A stretch of 64,000 bases of DNA from assembly GCA_959347425.1 (NCBI GenBank), contig OY365741.1, forward strand, positions 892,501 through 956,500, given 5' to 3'. Below are positions 25,859 through 34,232 of the stretch, in pieces. Made by a program: the position numbers and the translations under genes. The first letter of the stretch is position 1. Each line of letters opens with the position of its first letter. The notes below the pieces were generated by a model. It was not told the DNA's origin and searched no databases. It saw only the letters and a list, made by a program, of their open reading frames with translations. The DNA comes from an uncultured Amylibacter sp. (GTDB lineage: Bacteria > Pseudomonadota > Alphaproteobacteria > Rhodobacterales > Rhodobacteraceae).

Positions 25859-26878
25859 CTAGCGGAAAGGCGGAGCCCAAATCAGGCCACCCTCTGTCCA
25901 CTGCTTGTTCAAACCACGCGCCAGACCGATGGGAGTATCCTCACCGATTGTGCGGGCGAAAACTTCGCCGTAGTTACCAACTTGCAAGATAACTTTGTGC
26001 GCCCAATCCGTAGATAGACCCAACATAGCACCCAAATCGCCTTCTGTTCCCAGCATACGATTGATTTCTGGATTTTCTGTTGGTGTCGCCGCCATTGTAT
26101 TAACATTGGCAGAGGTAACCCCCAGCTCTTCAGCAGCGATCATCGCATTCAAAGACCAGCGCACAATGTCTGCCCATTGGTCGTCGCCATGACGAACAAG
26201 CGGGCTCAAAGGCTCTTTTGACGCAACTTCAGGCAACAAAACATGGTCTTGTGGTTCTGAAAAATTGGCACGTGTAGCAGCCAGACCTGAAAGATCCGTT
26301 GTGTATGTGTCACAAGCACCAGCCAAGTATTGCGCACGCGCTTCAGCATTGGTTTCAATGGGTACAGGCTCATAAGACATTTTGTTCTTACGGAAGAAAT
26401 CCGCCAAGTTCAATTCTGTCGTTGTACCTGTTTGAATGCAAACAGTCGCCCCGTCCAAATCTTTGGCAGAAGTAATGCCCAGTGATTTTGGAACCATAAA
26501 GCCTTGACCGTCATAGTAATTCAGCCCGATAAAGGTGAATTTCAAATCCGTGTCGCGGGAATAAGTCCAGCTACTGTTACGTGAAAGCATGTCGATTTCG
26601 CCAGAGGCCAGCGCAGTAAAGCGTGTTTTCCCTGTCAAAGACGTGAATTTCACGGCCTCGGCATCGCCCAAAACAGCGGCGGCAACGGCGCGGCATACAG
26701 CCACGTCAAATCCGTCCCAGCGACCATTTGCGTCAGCAGCAGCAAACCCAACGAGACCCGTATTGACGCCACATTGGACAAAGCCTTTTGCTCTGACATC
26801 TTCAAGCGTACCAGCTCCTGCAACGCTGGCTGCAAAAGCTGCGGCCGTCATTGCACTGATAAAAGTTGTTTTTTTCAT
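25859..26878 (-). CDS. aapJ: general L-amino acid ABC transporter, periplasmic binding protein
   Basis: 339 residues. A signal peptide (about 1-22, cut near AGA) is followed by the SBP_bac_3 fold: LEDVRAKGFVQCGVNTGLVGFA, DGFDVAVCRAVAAAVLGD, and the family ending LNKQWTEGGLIWAPPFR. It binds polar L-amino acids for the AapQMP importer. First gene of the operon, with a GAGG site. A sigma54-like promoter lies about 110 nt upstream. Confidence 0.95.
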   Translation of the reverse strand: MKKTTFISAMTAAAFAASVAGAGTLEDVRAKGFVQCGVNTGLVGFAAADANGRWDGFDVAVCRAVAAAVLGDAEAVKFTSLTGKTRFTALASGEIDMLSRNSSWTYSRDTDLKFTFIGLNYYDGQGFMVPKSLGITSAKDLDGATVCIQTGTTTELNLADFFRKNKMSYEPVPIETNAEARAQYLAGACDTYTTDLSGLAATRANFSEPQDHVLLPEVASKEPLSPLVRHGDDQWADIVRWSLNAMIAAEELGVTSANVNTMAATPTENPEINRMLGTEGDLGAMLGLSTDWAHKVILQVGNYGEVFARTIGEDTPIGLARGLNKQWTEGGLIWAPPFR

Positions 26879-26990
26879 TTTAAATCCTCATAGATTGTTT
26901 TTCCCCAAAGGGATGGTTAAACCCAATCCAAGACGGACTGGGTCATGTATTTGATAACTACGTTAAGAAAATCTCTCCTTGCCATAGCGT

Positions 26991-27007
26991 TGCCAAAGAC
27001 CATGCCC
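26991..27007 (-). promoter_or_regulatory. sigma54-like promoter before aapJ
   Basis: Minus strand TTGGCAACGCTATGGCA matches the -24/-12 pattern, with GG and GC exactly 10 nt apart. The -12 half is imperfect. No convincing sigma70 promoter was seen in the 26879-27190 leader, which otherwise shows nothing notable. Nitrogen control of aap operons is known in Rhizobium. Confidence 0.4.
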
Positions 27008-27192
27008 TAGTTTTATGGATAAAATCAAGGGTAGTTTTTGATTTTTATGAAAAAGTTTGTTAATTGGTTGAAAACAAACGATATTTGTGGCAGAGTTTTG
27101 CTGTTTTTTGGGGATTTTGACGGGGAATTGTCGGGGAATTGGAGGATTTTTCGGGCAAATAGGGATAATTTTATTCAAAAAGCGAATCAATA

Positions 27193-27230
27193 ACAGTTAG
27201 TTGTTAGTTATTAGTTGTTAGTTATTAGTG
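27193..27230. repeat. heptamer array, left flank of mosaic repeat C
   Basis: TTAGTTG/TTAGTTA units in tandem. The right flank at 27578-27627 has the complementary ACTAATA units. Confidence 0.8.
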
Positions 27231-27547
27231 AGTCTGCCCACAAGGGCAGTTGAACCTGCCCGAAAATAAAAACAATGTCTTCGTCATTTCTTTGAAATGC
27301 CGACCAGCCCCAAGCGATGGGCGGGCTTTTGTGCATATAGAGCTTTTGCCCATAGGCAAAAGCCCATACACAAAAGCCTTGGGCTACAAGACGATAAGAT
27401 TATCATAAATTTATTTAGACTATATACAAGACGCTGAACCAAACCCCAGCCAAAAAATAGCCCGTCCAGCTCTCCGCAGGAGGGGTGGGCGGGCGGGCGA
27501 CCGAACGAAGTGGCTTGCCACGAAGTGAGGGCGCAACAAAAAACCTC
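27231..27547 (+). repeat. mosaic intergenic repeat, copy C (candidate structured RNA)
   Basis: The short form, without the 80-nt module. The hairpins are stem 1 (27285-27290/27294-27299), stem 2 (27307-27310/27319-27322), stem 3 (10 bp, 27324-27333/27369-27378, with a perfect 9-bp inner hairpin at 27342-27363) and stem 5 (27460-27467/27491-27498, one U-G pair). It begins with an extra hairpin module (about 27237-27275) that reappears inverted inside stem 5 of copy D. It lies between aapJ and the ATP12 gene. Confidence 0.85.
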
Positions 27548-27577
27548 TATCCTTAACTCCTAATAACGAACCCCAAA

Positions 27578-27627
27578 TCCCTAATAACCAATCACTAATA
27601 ACTAATAACTAACAACTAATAACTAAA
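27578..27627. repeat. heptamer array, right flank of mosaic repeat C
   Basis: ACTAATA/ACTAACA units in tandem. The TAG stop of the ATP12 gene (27623-27625) is in the last unit. Confidence 0.8.
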
Positions 27628-28381
27628 GACTCGCTTCACAATAAAAATCATACGCCTCGCAAAACGCGCGATAGCGTAAATCACTAACCCGAACCGCCTC
27701 TTCATCCTCACCCCAGAGCTCCGCCTGCCAGACCTCATCTATCCTTGCCGCTTGCCACGCTTGGGCGACATCAATCTGCCGATCTATTAACGCAATCGCC
27801 AATATCAAAGAGCCACTAATGGTAATCAAATCGTGCATCCCAGCCAATTGAAAATCATTTAACCGACAGAGTTCCGCCCGCAACCGCGCAACTCCCGCCT
27901 CTGGCTGGTCAATAAACATAACACCTTGGGTGGTTTGAAACTCCGTATCAAATCGCGCCCCTGCCCAGTGCAAAATCGGATTCCAGGCGAGGGCTTGGCG
28001 GTCAATCAACGCCTTGGGCGAAGTCGCCCGATAATACAGCAAATCGGCGCGACCATAATCACCCAGCATGGCGCGAACCTCGTCCCTATTAAACGCAATC
28101 CCATCAATCGCGGAATTGGCAGAGCGCGTGGCAGGCATAGTCTCAGGGACAATATCTTGGGCTTGGGCGTTCCACTCGGCACAGATTTTCACCGCCAATC
28201 CACGGGTTGGCACGATAAACGCATGCCCCGCAGGGGTGGTCAAACCATAGGAATCCAGCGAAATGCGGAAGCCTTCTGAATTCTTGGCAACCACCGCATC
28301 AAAACATGCGTTTTGCCAAAACCGCTTTTTTAAACTTTTTATGCTTTTTATAGTCTTCGCAGACTCCACAGGGGATTTCAT
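27623..28381 (-). CDS. ATP12-family F1-ATPase assembly chaperone
   Basis: 252 residues from ATG 28381; upstream in-frame ATGs would overlap the pseudouridine synthase gene. It has the ATP12 features: KRFWQNACFDAV then LDSYGLTTPAGH, RADLLYYRATSPKALIDRQALAWNPIL and the LDDLQLAG-like DFQLAGMHDLITISGSLILA. The family helps assembly of F1 alpha subunits and in bacteria is typical of Alphaproteobacteria. It starts four nt after the upstream gene, so they share an operon. Confidence 0.9.
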   Translation of the reverse strand: MKSPVESAKTIKSIKSLKKRFWQNACFDAVVAKNSEGFRISLDSYGLTTPAGHAFIVPTRGLAVKICAEWNAQAQDIVPETMPATRSANSAIDGIAFNRDEVRAMLGDYGRADLLYYRATSPKALIDRQALAWNPILHWAGARFDTEFQTTQGVMFIDQPEAGVARLRAELCRLNDFQLAGMHDLITISGSLILAIALIDRQIDVAQAWQAARIDEVWQAELWGEDEEAVRVSDLRYRAFCEAYDFYCEASL

Positions 28382-28385
28382 AACC

Positions 28386-29486
28386 TTACCCTTCATCAAA
28401 AGGATCGCTGACATCCGTATCATCTGGCCAATCCAATAACGCCCAAGTCCGCGCCATATGCTCTGGCAAAGGCGCGACAAATTCCAGCTTCTTTTGCGTC
28501 ATAGGATGGCGCAACATTAACACACGGGCGTGTAGATGCAATTTTTCATCCACCCCAGCAATACTTGGCGCAGCAGGCTCCCCTGGTCGTGCCAAACCAA
28601 CATCACCGCTTTTCACCACCGCCCCGTATTTCCTATCGCCCAAAATAGGACTCCCCAATTCGGCAATATGGGCGCGGAGCTGATGTCGCCGCCCGGTTAT
28701 CGGCATCATCGCCAGCCACGAGAGGCGTTTGCCAGCCGTCTCCACCATCATATAATCGGTAATCGCGGGCTGGGCATCCTTATCATGTTTCGCCACATCG
28801 GGCAGAACACAGCGCATTTTTTCATTATCGGTATCTTTGCCAATGGATTTTATCAGGGCATAACGAATCCGCCCGGCACGGGGATTTGGACAGCCCGCAA
28901 CCACCGCCCAATAGATTTTGCGAACCTCCCGCCCAGCGAAAGCCCGTGCCAATCGCGCCGCTGCCATACGGCTACGCGCCATCACCATAACCCCCGAAGT
29001 ATCCTTATCCAAACGATGCACCAATCGCGGTTTTATATCGCTTTCAAACATCAGGGCAGAGGCCAAGCCATCAAGGTGGCGGGTTTGTTTAGACCCCCCT
29101 TGCACTGGCAAGCCTGCGGGTTTGTTAATCACCAAAATATCGTCATCTTTATACAGCACACAGGCGCGGATTTCATCAATATCGCTTTGTTTTAAGGGAC
29201 GGGTGCGTGGCGCGTGCGGGTCATAATCAAAGGCGGCGTCCTTTGATGGGATGGGGGGGACGCGAATCATCTGTCCCTCTATCAGGCGTGTTGCCGATTT
29301 CACCCGCTCGCCATCGGCACGGAGTTGCCCCTTTCGGCACATCTTTTCAATCTGCCCTTGGGTGAGCTGGGGAAACACCCGCCGTAACCAACGATCAAGC
29401 CGTTGTTCGGCATCGTCTGGTTTGACCTCTATCATCTGCACACCGATTTTTATCGGTGGGTCTGTTGGGGTTTGGGTTGGTAACAT
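28386..29486 (-). CDS. RluA-family 23S rRNA pseudouridine synthase, RluC/RluD-like
   Basis: 366 residues. An N-terminal S4 RNA-binding domain (about 20-85, RLDRWLRRVFPQLTQGQIEKM) precedes the catalytic domain with the RLVHRLDKDTSGVMVMAR motif (about 153-170) bearing the active Asp. These enzymes convert uridines in the large-subunit rRNA. RluC (positions 955, 2504, 2580) is the likeliest equivalent, but RluD cannot be excluded. A Met at residue 18 is an alternative start. Confidence 0.9.
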   Translation of the reverse strand: MLPTQTPTDPPIKIGVQMIEVKPDDAEQRLDRWLRRVFPQLTQGQIEKMCRKGQLRADGERVKSATRLIEGQMIRVPPIPSKDAAFDYDPHAPRTRPLKQSDIDEIRACVLYKDDDILVINKPAGLPVQGGSKQTRHLDGLASALMFESDIKPRLVHRLDKDTSGVMVMARSRMAAARLARAFAGREVRKIYWAVVAGCPNPRAGRIRYALIKSIGKDTDNEKMRCVLPDVAKHDKDAQPAITDYMMVETAGKRLSWLAMMPITGRRHQLRAHIAELGSPILGDRKYGAVVKSGDVGLARPGEPAAPSIAGVDEKLHLHARVLMLRHPMTQKKLEFVAPLPEHMARTWALLDWPDDTDVSDPFDEG

Positions 29487-29498
29487 TTTTTTTCTTTC

Positions 29499-29864
29499 TT
29501 ACGTATTTAATGCACGAGTCATAATAACAGCCAAAAATATGGCCAGCAGGGAACACAGCACCGATACGGTAATATAGCCCGCACCCGCACCCCACCTCCC
29601 CGATTCAAACAAACGCAGGGCATCCAGCGAAAACGCGCTAAAGGTGGTGAAACCGCCCAAAACCCCAGTGATTAAAAAGGCGGAGGCTCGGTCAAACCCC
29701 TTTTGCGCCAGCATCACCCAGACCACCCCGATTAAAAACGAACCAATAACATTAACCGCCAAAGTCGCTAAGGGTGTCGCCAAAGGTGTTGCCACAAGCA
29801 CCCCGACTCCATAACGCAAAATCGCACCTATCGCCCCGCCAAGCCCAACAAAAATAACAATCAT
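29499..29864 (-). CDS. crcB: fluoride ion channel CrcB
   Basis: 121 residues and four membrane helices with the family's motifs: GGAIGAILRYGV, TLAVNVIGSFLIGV and GVLGGFTTFSAFSLD. The Asn and Phe residues line the fluoride pore of the dual-topology dimer. It exports fluoride. It starts just after rarA and ends 12 nt before the pseudouridine synthase gene. No fluoride riboswitch is possible in the tiny gap. Confidence 0.95.
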   Translation of the reverse strand: MIVIFVGLGGAIGAILRYGVGVLVATPLATPLATLAVNVIGSFLIGVVWVMLAQKGFDRASAFLITGVLGGFTTFSAFSLDALRLFESGRWGAGAGYITVSVLCSLLAIFLAVIMTRALNT

Positions 29865-29867
29865 CGC

Positions 29868-31235
29868 CTAATCCTTTTTATCTTTGCCATTATTTTTACC
29901 TCTGGCCACACGCAGTTTGGCAAAATAATCAATACGTTTTTTCATCTCGCGTTCTTCGCCACGCTCGACAGGCAGGTAATAAATCCCCCGCGCCATCCCG
30001 TCAGGGAAATAATTCTGCCCAGAAAACCCATCAGGCGAATCGTGGTCGTATTGATAGCCCGCACCATAGCCCTGTTCCTTCATCAACTTTGTCACACCCT
30101 GCCTAATATGTTTGGGCGGGGGGTGCGATCCGGTCTTTTTCGCATCCCGAACAGCCTCTTTATACGCGGCATAAGAGGCATTTGATTTCGGCGCGAGCGA
30201 CATGTAAATCACCGCCTGTGCCAGTGCCAATTCGCCCTCTGGACTGCCAAGACGTTCGTAAGTCTGCCACGCCGCCAGACAAATATCTTGGGCGCGGGTA
30301 TCCGCCAAGCCAATATCCTCAACCGCCATGCGGGTGATTCGCCGCGCCAAATAACGCGGGTCTTCGCCACCATTTAACATCCGCACAAACCAGTAAAGTG
30401 CGGCATCTGGGTCTGAACCCCGCACCGATTTGTGCAGGGCGGAGATAAGATTAAAATGCTCTTCCCCGCTTTTATCATAAAGCGGGGCGCGTTGCATCAG
30501 GCGTTTGCCCAGCTCTTCTTGGGTTAGTTTTGTTTTCTTACCCGCCTCGGCCCAGCCGAAACATTGCTCTGCCAAATTTAACAACGCCCGCCCGTCACCA
30601 TCGGCCATTTCCAATAGGGCTTCGCGTGCAGGGGCATCCAGCGGTAGGGCAGATCCCTGTGCCTGTTCGGCACGTTGGGCTATCAATTCCAAATCCGCCA
30701 GCGATAATCGTTCCAAAACCATCACTTGGGTGCGCGATAACAGCGCAGAATTCAATTCAAAAGACGGGTTTTCCGTGGTTGCACCGACCAGAATAATCGT
30801 GCCGTCTTCGACATAGGGGAGGAAACTGTCCTGCTGGGCTTTGTTAAAACGGTGGATTTCATCGACAAATAACAGAGTTTTCGTGCCGTTTTGCTGGCGC
30901 AATCGTGCCGCGTCAAAGACTTTTTTCAAATCGGCAACGCCAGAAAATACCGCGCTGATTTGCGTGAAAGTACCGTCAATTTGATCCGCCAATAACCGTG
31001 CCAAGGTGGTTTTGCCAACCCCTGGGGGACCCCAAAAGATTAACGACGTCAAGGCGTTCGCCTGTAACATACTGCGCAAGGCGCCGCCTTCGCCCAATAA
31101 TTTCTTTTGCCCGATGACTTGGTCAATATGGATGGGGCGAATCCTATCGGCCAAAGGCGCAACGCCAGCACTGGGTTGCTTATCGCCAATTTTGTTTGTG
31201 GCAGGTTGGAACAGGTCGGAGGCAGATTTTGACAT
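29868..31235 (-). CDS. rarA: replication-associated recombination protein RarA (MgsA)
   Basis: 455 residues from ATG 31235; a TTG at 31253 is less likely. AAA+ clamp-loader-like ATPase with Walker A GPPGVGKTT, Walker B LLFVDEIHRFNKAQQD, sensor GATTENPSFELN, and the C-terminal tetramerisation domain ending GYGAGYQYDHDSPDG. It acts at stalled replication forks. Head of the rarA-crcB-rluC-ATP12 operon. A terminator for the convergently named but co-directional rplQ lies upstream. Confidence 0.95.
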   Translation of the reverse strand: MSKSASDLFQPATNKIGDKQPSAGVAPLADRIRPIHIDQVIGQKKLLGEGGALRSMLQANALTSLIFWGPPGVGKTTLARLLADQIDGTFTQISAVFSGVADLKKVFDAARLRQQNGTKTLLFVDEIHRFNKAQQDSFLPYVEDGTIILVGATTENPSFELNSALLSRTQVMVLERLSLADLELIAQRAEQAQGSALPLDAPAREALLEMADGDGRALLNLAEQCFGWAEAGKKTKLTQEELGKRLMQRAPLYDKSGEEHFNLISALHKSVRGSDPDAALYWFVRMLNGGEDPRYLARRITRMAVEDIGLADTRAQDICLAAWQTYERLGSPEGELALAQAVIYMSLAPKSNASYAAYKEAVRDAKKTGSHPPPKHIRQGVTKLMKEQGYGAGYQYDHDSPDGFSGQNYFPDGMARGIYYLPVERGEEREMKKRIDYFAKLRVARGKNNGKDKKD

Positions 31236-31311
31236 GGGGAGATAATCGCACAAAAGATGCGATTTTGCAAAGCGTTTTTATGGGGGGGGTTATGGCAGGG
31301 TTTAAGACGCT

Positions 31312-31351
31312 AAAAACAGATAAGGCGCAAGGTTACCCCCACGCCTTTATC
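31312..31351 (-). terminator. terminator after rplQ
   Basis: On the minus strand GATAA(A)GGCG (31342-31351) pairs with CGCCTTATC (31319-31327) across a 14-nt loop, followed by TGTTTTT. It closes the ribosomal block 31 nt after the rplQ stop. Confidence 0.6.
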
Positions 31352-31382
31352 CAAATTTTGTATCGTAAAGGTGCGTAAAGAC

Positions 31383-31805
31383 CTAGTCCTCTGCCGCCTC
31401 AGCCTCAGCCAGCACGCGTTCTTTATCCGCCTTACCCTTAGCCATATCATCGCGATCAACCAGTTCAATAATCGCCATCGGCGCCATATCACCATAGCGA
31501 AATCCAGCCTTTAACACACGGGTATAACCCCCTTTACGTGCTTGATAACGTGGCCCTAAAACCTCAAACAACTTGCCCACAAGGATGGGTTGTTTCAGCT
31601 TGGCGGCGGCTTGGCGACGGGCGTGTAAATCGCCCCGCTTGCCCAGCGTAATCAGCTTTTCAATCACCGCACGGAGTTCTTTCGCCTTCGGCAGGGTGGT
31701 TTTGATTTGTTCGTGCTCTATTAAAGAGCCAGCCATATTGGCAAACAGAGCTTTACGATGCTCGTGTGTGCGATTTAATCGGCGGTATCCTCTTTTGTGA
31801 CGCAT
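31383..31805 (-). CDS. rplQ: 50S ribosomal protein L17
   Basis: 140 residues starting [20 protein letters not shown], the L17 signature. It binds 23S rRNA near the tunnel exit. Last gene of rpsM-rpsK-rpoA-rplQ, 13 nt after rpoA, with AAAGGA. A short Glu/Ala-rich tail (about 125-140) is normal for the order. Confidence 0.98.
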   Translation of the reverse strand: MRHKRGYRRLNRTHEHRKALFANMAGSLIEHEQIKTTLPKAKELRAVIEKLITLGKRGDLHARRQAAAKLKQPILVGKLFEVLGPRYQARKGGYTRVLKAGFRYGDMAPMAIIELVDRDDMAKGKADKERVLAEAEAAED

Positions 31806-31818
31806 TGCTCTTCCTTTC

Positions 31819-32835
31819 TTACAGTTGGTCTTCGTATTTTTTTGCCAGCTCGCCGATGTTATCGGGTGGCCAATCCATAATATCCATACCCAGATGGAGC
31901 GACATGCCAGTCAAAACCTCTTTGATTTCATTCAAAGACTTACGCCCAAAATTGGGGGTGCGGAGCATTTCTGCCTCAGTCTTTTGAATCAAATCGCCGA
32001 TATAAACGATATTATCGTTCTTCAAGCAATTGGCAGCACGGACGGATAATTCCAGCTCATCCACCTTTTTCAACAATACGGGGTCAAAATGCAATTCATC
32101 CTCGTCACTGTCGCGTTTGTCGCTTTGCGGGTCTTCAAAATTAATAAAGATACGCAATTGATCTTGCAAAATCCGCGCGGCGTAAGCAAGAGCATCATCA
32201 GGCATGATAGAGCCGTCCGTTTCCAGCTTTAACGTCAAGCGGTCATAATCCAAAACTTGCCCTTCGCGGGTCGGTTGAACATCGTAAGACACCCGCACCA
32301 CAGGGGAAAACAACGCATCAATGGGAATCATGCCGATTGGCGCGTCTTCCATACGGCCTCTATCCCCAGGGACATAGCCTTTACCCGTTTCCACGGTCAG
32401 TTCCATATACAGATTCGCGTTATCGTCCAAGTGACAAATCACATGGTCTTTGTTCAAAATCTCTATATCCGCCGTTTCAGATATATCGCCCGCGGTAACG
32501 ACACAAGGGCCAGTCGCCGCGATAGCAACACGTTTCGCCCCTTCGGCATGCATTGAAATAGCAACACCTTTCAGGTTCAAAACAATATCGGTTACATCCT
32601 CCCGCACACCAGCGATGGAGGAAAACTCGTGCAATACATTATCAATCTTTGCCGAGGTAATCGCCGCCCCTTGAAGGGACGATAACAACACACGACGCAG
32701 GGCATTACCAAGCGTCAAACCAAAGCCACGTTCCAAAGGTTCGGCAACAACAGTTGCTTGATTTTTGGAATTTTCGTTTGGTTGGATAACCATTTTTTCT
32801 GGGCGAATTAATTCTTGCCAATTTTTCTGGATCAT
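31819..32835 (-). CDS. rpoA: RNA polymerase alpha subunit
   Basis: 338 residues. The N-terminal assembly domain (to about 235, with [18 protein letters not shown]) is joined by an acidic linker to the C-terminal DNA- and activator-binding domain (about 250-325, [22 protein letters not shown] and LNEIKEVL). GGAGG precedes the ATG. Confidence 0.98.
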   Translation of the reverse strand: MIQKNWQELIRPEKMVIQPNENSKNQATVVAEPLERGFGLTLGNALRRVLLSSLQGAAITSAKIDNVLHEFSSIAGVREDVTDIVLNLKGVAISMHAEGAKRVAIAATGPCVVTAGDISETADIEILNKDHVICHLDDNANLYMELTVETGKGYVPGDRGRMEDAPIGMIPIDALFSPVVRVSYDVQPTREGQVLDYDRLTLKLETDGSIMPDDALAYAARILQDQLRIFINFEDPQSDKRDSDEDELHFDPVLLKKVDELELSVRAANCLKNDNIVYIGDLIQKTEAEMLRTPNFGRKSLNEIKEVLTGMSLHLGMDIMDWPPDNIGELAKKYEDQL

Positions 32836-32902
32836 TTATGCCTCCATTCTTGTCTTTTCGGCTGTCCAGACCAAAAAAACGCTCGAGGTTATTTTAAAAT
32901 AC

Positions 32903-33289
32903 CTAAACGCGACGGCGTTTAGGTGGGCGACATCCATTATGCGCCATTGGTGTCACATCACGGATAGCCGTGACATTCAAACCAATAGCTGCCAGCGCAC
33001 GAAGGGCTGATTCACGACCAGACCCCGCACCCTGTACCTGCACTTCAAGGGTTTGCATTCCGTGCTCTTGTGCCTTACGCCCCGCATCCTCTGCTGCCAT
33101 TTGGGCGGCATAGGGTGTGGATTTACGAGAGCCTTTAAAGCCCATCGTGCCAGCAGAAGACCACGCAATTGCGTTGCCTTGCGAATCTGAAATCAGAATT
33201 TTTGTATTGTTAAAAGAAGAATTCACATGGGCAATCCCTGATGTGATGTTCTTACGCTCTTTGCGTTTGATACGAGGTGCGTTTGCCAT
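32903..33289 (-). CDS. rpsK: 30S ribosomal protein S11
   Basis: 128 residues with the S11 core [18 protein letters not shown] and the end [19 protein letters not shown]. It shapes the 30S platform with S6/S18. Nine nt after rpsM; 67 nt lie before rpoA. Confidence 0.98.
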   Translation of the reverse strand: MANAPRIKRKERKNITSGIAHVNSSFNNTKILISDSQGNAIAWSSAGTMGFKGSRKSTPYAAQMAAEDAGRKAQEHGMQTLEVQVQGAGSGRESALRALAAIGLNVTAIRDVTPMAHNGCRPPKRRRV

Positions 33290-33298
33290 TGTTATCCC

Positions 33299-33667
33299 TT
33301 ACTTCTTCTTACCAGCGATTGCTTTGGCTGGGCCTTTGCGCGTGCGCGCATTGGTATGGGTGCGTTGTCCGCGAACTGGCAAACCGCGCCGATGGCGCAA
33401 GCCACGATAGCAACCCAAATCCATCAAGCGTTTGACGTTAATGGTGTTGGTACGGCGCAAATCGCCTTCAACCGAATAGCTGGCATCAATCGCTTCACGC
33501 ACGGATAGGATTTCTGTGTCCGACAGCTCATTCAAGCGTCGTGTCACGTCAATACCCGCGGTTTTACAAATAGTTTCTGCCGATGTGCGACCAATACCAG
33601 TGATATAGGTCAGGGCAATCGGTACCCTTTTATGTGATGGCAAATTAACGCCGGCAATCCGTGCCAA
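33299..33667 (-). CDS. rpsM: 30S ribosomal protein S13
   Basis: 122 residues, [22 protein letters not shown] to the basic tail. It contacts the P-site tRNA and bridges to the 50S head. First gene of its transcript here, because adk is separated from it by about 1.6 kb of foreign genes and repeats. Its own promoter is at 33811-33839. Confidence 0.98.
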   Translation of the reverse strand: MARIAGVNLPSHKRVPIALTYITGIGRTSAETICKTAGIDVTRRLNELSDTEILSVREAIDASYSVEGDLRRTNTINVKRLMDLGCYRGLRHRRGLPVRGQRTHTNARTRKGPAKAIAGKKK

Positions 33668-33810
33668 AGTCTTATCCTTATCGTTGCGGTTCCGTATCTC
33701 CGGAACCTGTTTTCACAACAAAGCCGCGTTTTGGGCGCGACCATTAAAAAAGAGACGGATTTTGCGAATCACTTATGTGATAAAGTGGCAAAAATGTCTC
33801 CAAAAAACGG

Positions 33811-33839
33811 GTTATAGAGCGGATTTTGGCAAATTGCAA
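33811..33839 (-). promoter_or_regulatory. promoter of rpsM-rpsK-rpoA-rplQ
   Basis: Minus strand TTGCAA (33834-33839), 17-nt spacer, TATAAC (33811-33816), about 145 nt before rpsM. It has the same form as the rplJ promoter. The 5' leader includes a small hairpin (GGTTCCGGAGATACGGAACC) 20-40 nt before the ATG, which could be a translational control site. Confidence 0.6.
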
Positions 33840-33899
33840 GGGGATTTTTGGGGAAATATGGGTATTTATGAGTTTTTTGTTAATATTGTGGATTTTTTT

Positions 33900-33927
33900 T
33901 AGTTATTAGTTGTTAGTTATTAGTGAG
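33900..33927. repeat. heptamer array, left flank of mosaic repeat D
   Basis: TTAGTTG/TTAGTTA units in tandem, just upstream (in rpsM transcription terms) of the rpsM promoter. No matching array is seen at the right end of copy D. Confidence 0.75.
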
Positions 33928-34232
33928 TCTGCCCTTCGGGTCTTCGTCATCGCTTACGCGAATGCCGACCAGCTCCATGCGATGGCGTGGTCTTTTGCGC
34001 GTAGTCTCTTACCCGTCCTGCGGACGTGTAAGCAGACGTGGCGCAAAAGCCCTTGGGTTTCAAGACGATAAATATGTCTTAAATTTATTTAAACACTATA
34101 CAAGACGCTGAGCCAAACCCCAGCCAAAAAATAGCCCGTCCAGCTCTATTATTTTTATTTTCGGGCAGGTTCAACTGCCCTTGTGGAGGAGTGGGCGGAC
34201 GGGAAACCAAAAAACTTCAGCCCGAAGGGCTG
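33928..34232 (+). repeat. mosaic intergenic repeat, copy D (candidate structured RNA)
   Basis: The short form. The hairpins are stem 1 (33948-33953/33958-33964), stem 2 (33967-33971/33988-33992 with inner CCAT/ATGG), stem 3 (9 bp, 33992-34000/34041-34049, with an inner CTTAC/GTAAG and GTCC/GGAC hairpin) and stem 5 (34135-34141/34197-34203, a U-A pair where others have C-G or U-G). The loop of stem 5 holds an inserted module (about 34147-34186), the inverse of one in copy C. It ends directly at the stop of the Spy-like gene. Confidence 0.85.

Noticed and set aside
26963..27190. 75-codon frame upstream of aapJ
   Set aside because: Pro/Lys/Asn-biased composition typical of AT-rich non-coding DNA, no ribosome-binding site, and it covers the sigma54-like site.
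29865..29867. Fluoride riboswitch for crcB
   Set aside because: crcB starts within a few nt of the rarA stop, so there is no room.
33923..34111. 62-codon frame inside mosaic repeat D
   Set aside because: The frame is not kept in copies A, B and C, whose hairpin loops change length without keeping phase.
5412..34232. CRISPR array
   Set aside because: The repeats are long, dispersed and not separated by regular unique spacers. The heptamer arrays have no spacers.
5459..34232. Insertion sequences with a transposase
   Set aside because: No transposase-like protein is encoded in or beside any repeat copy.
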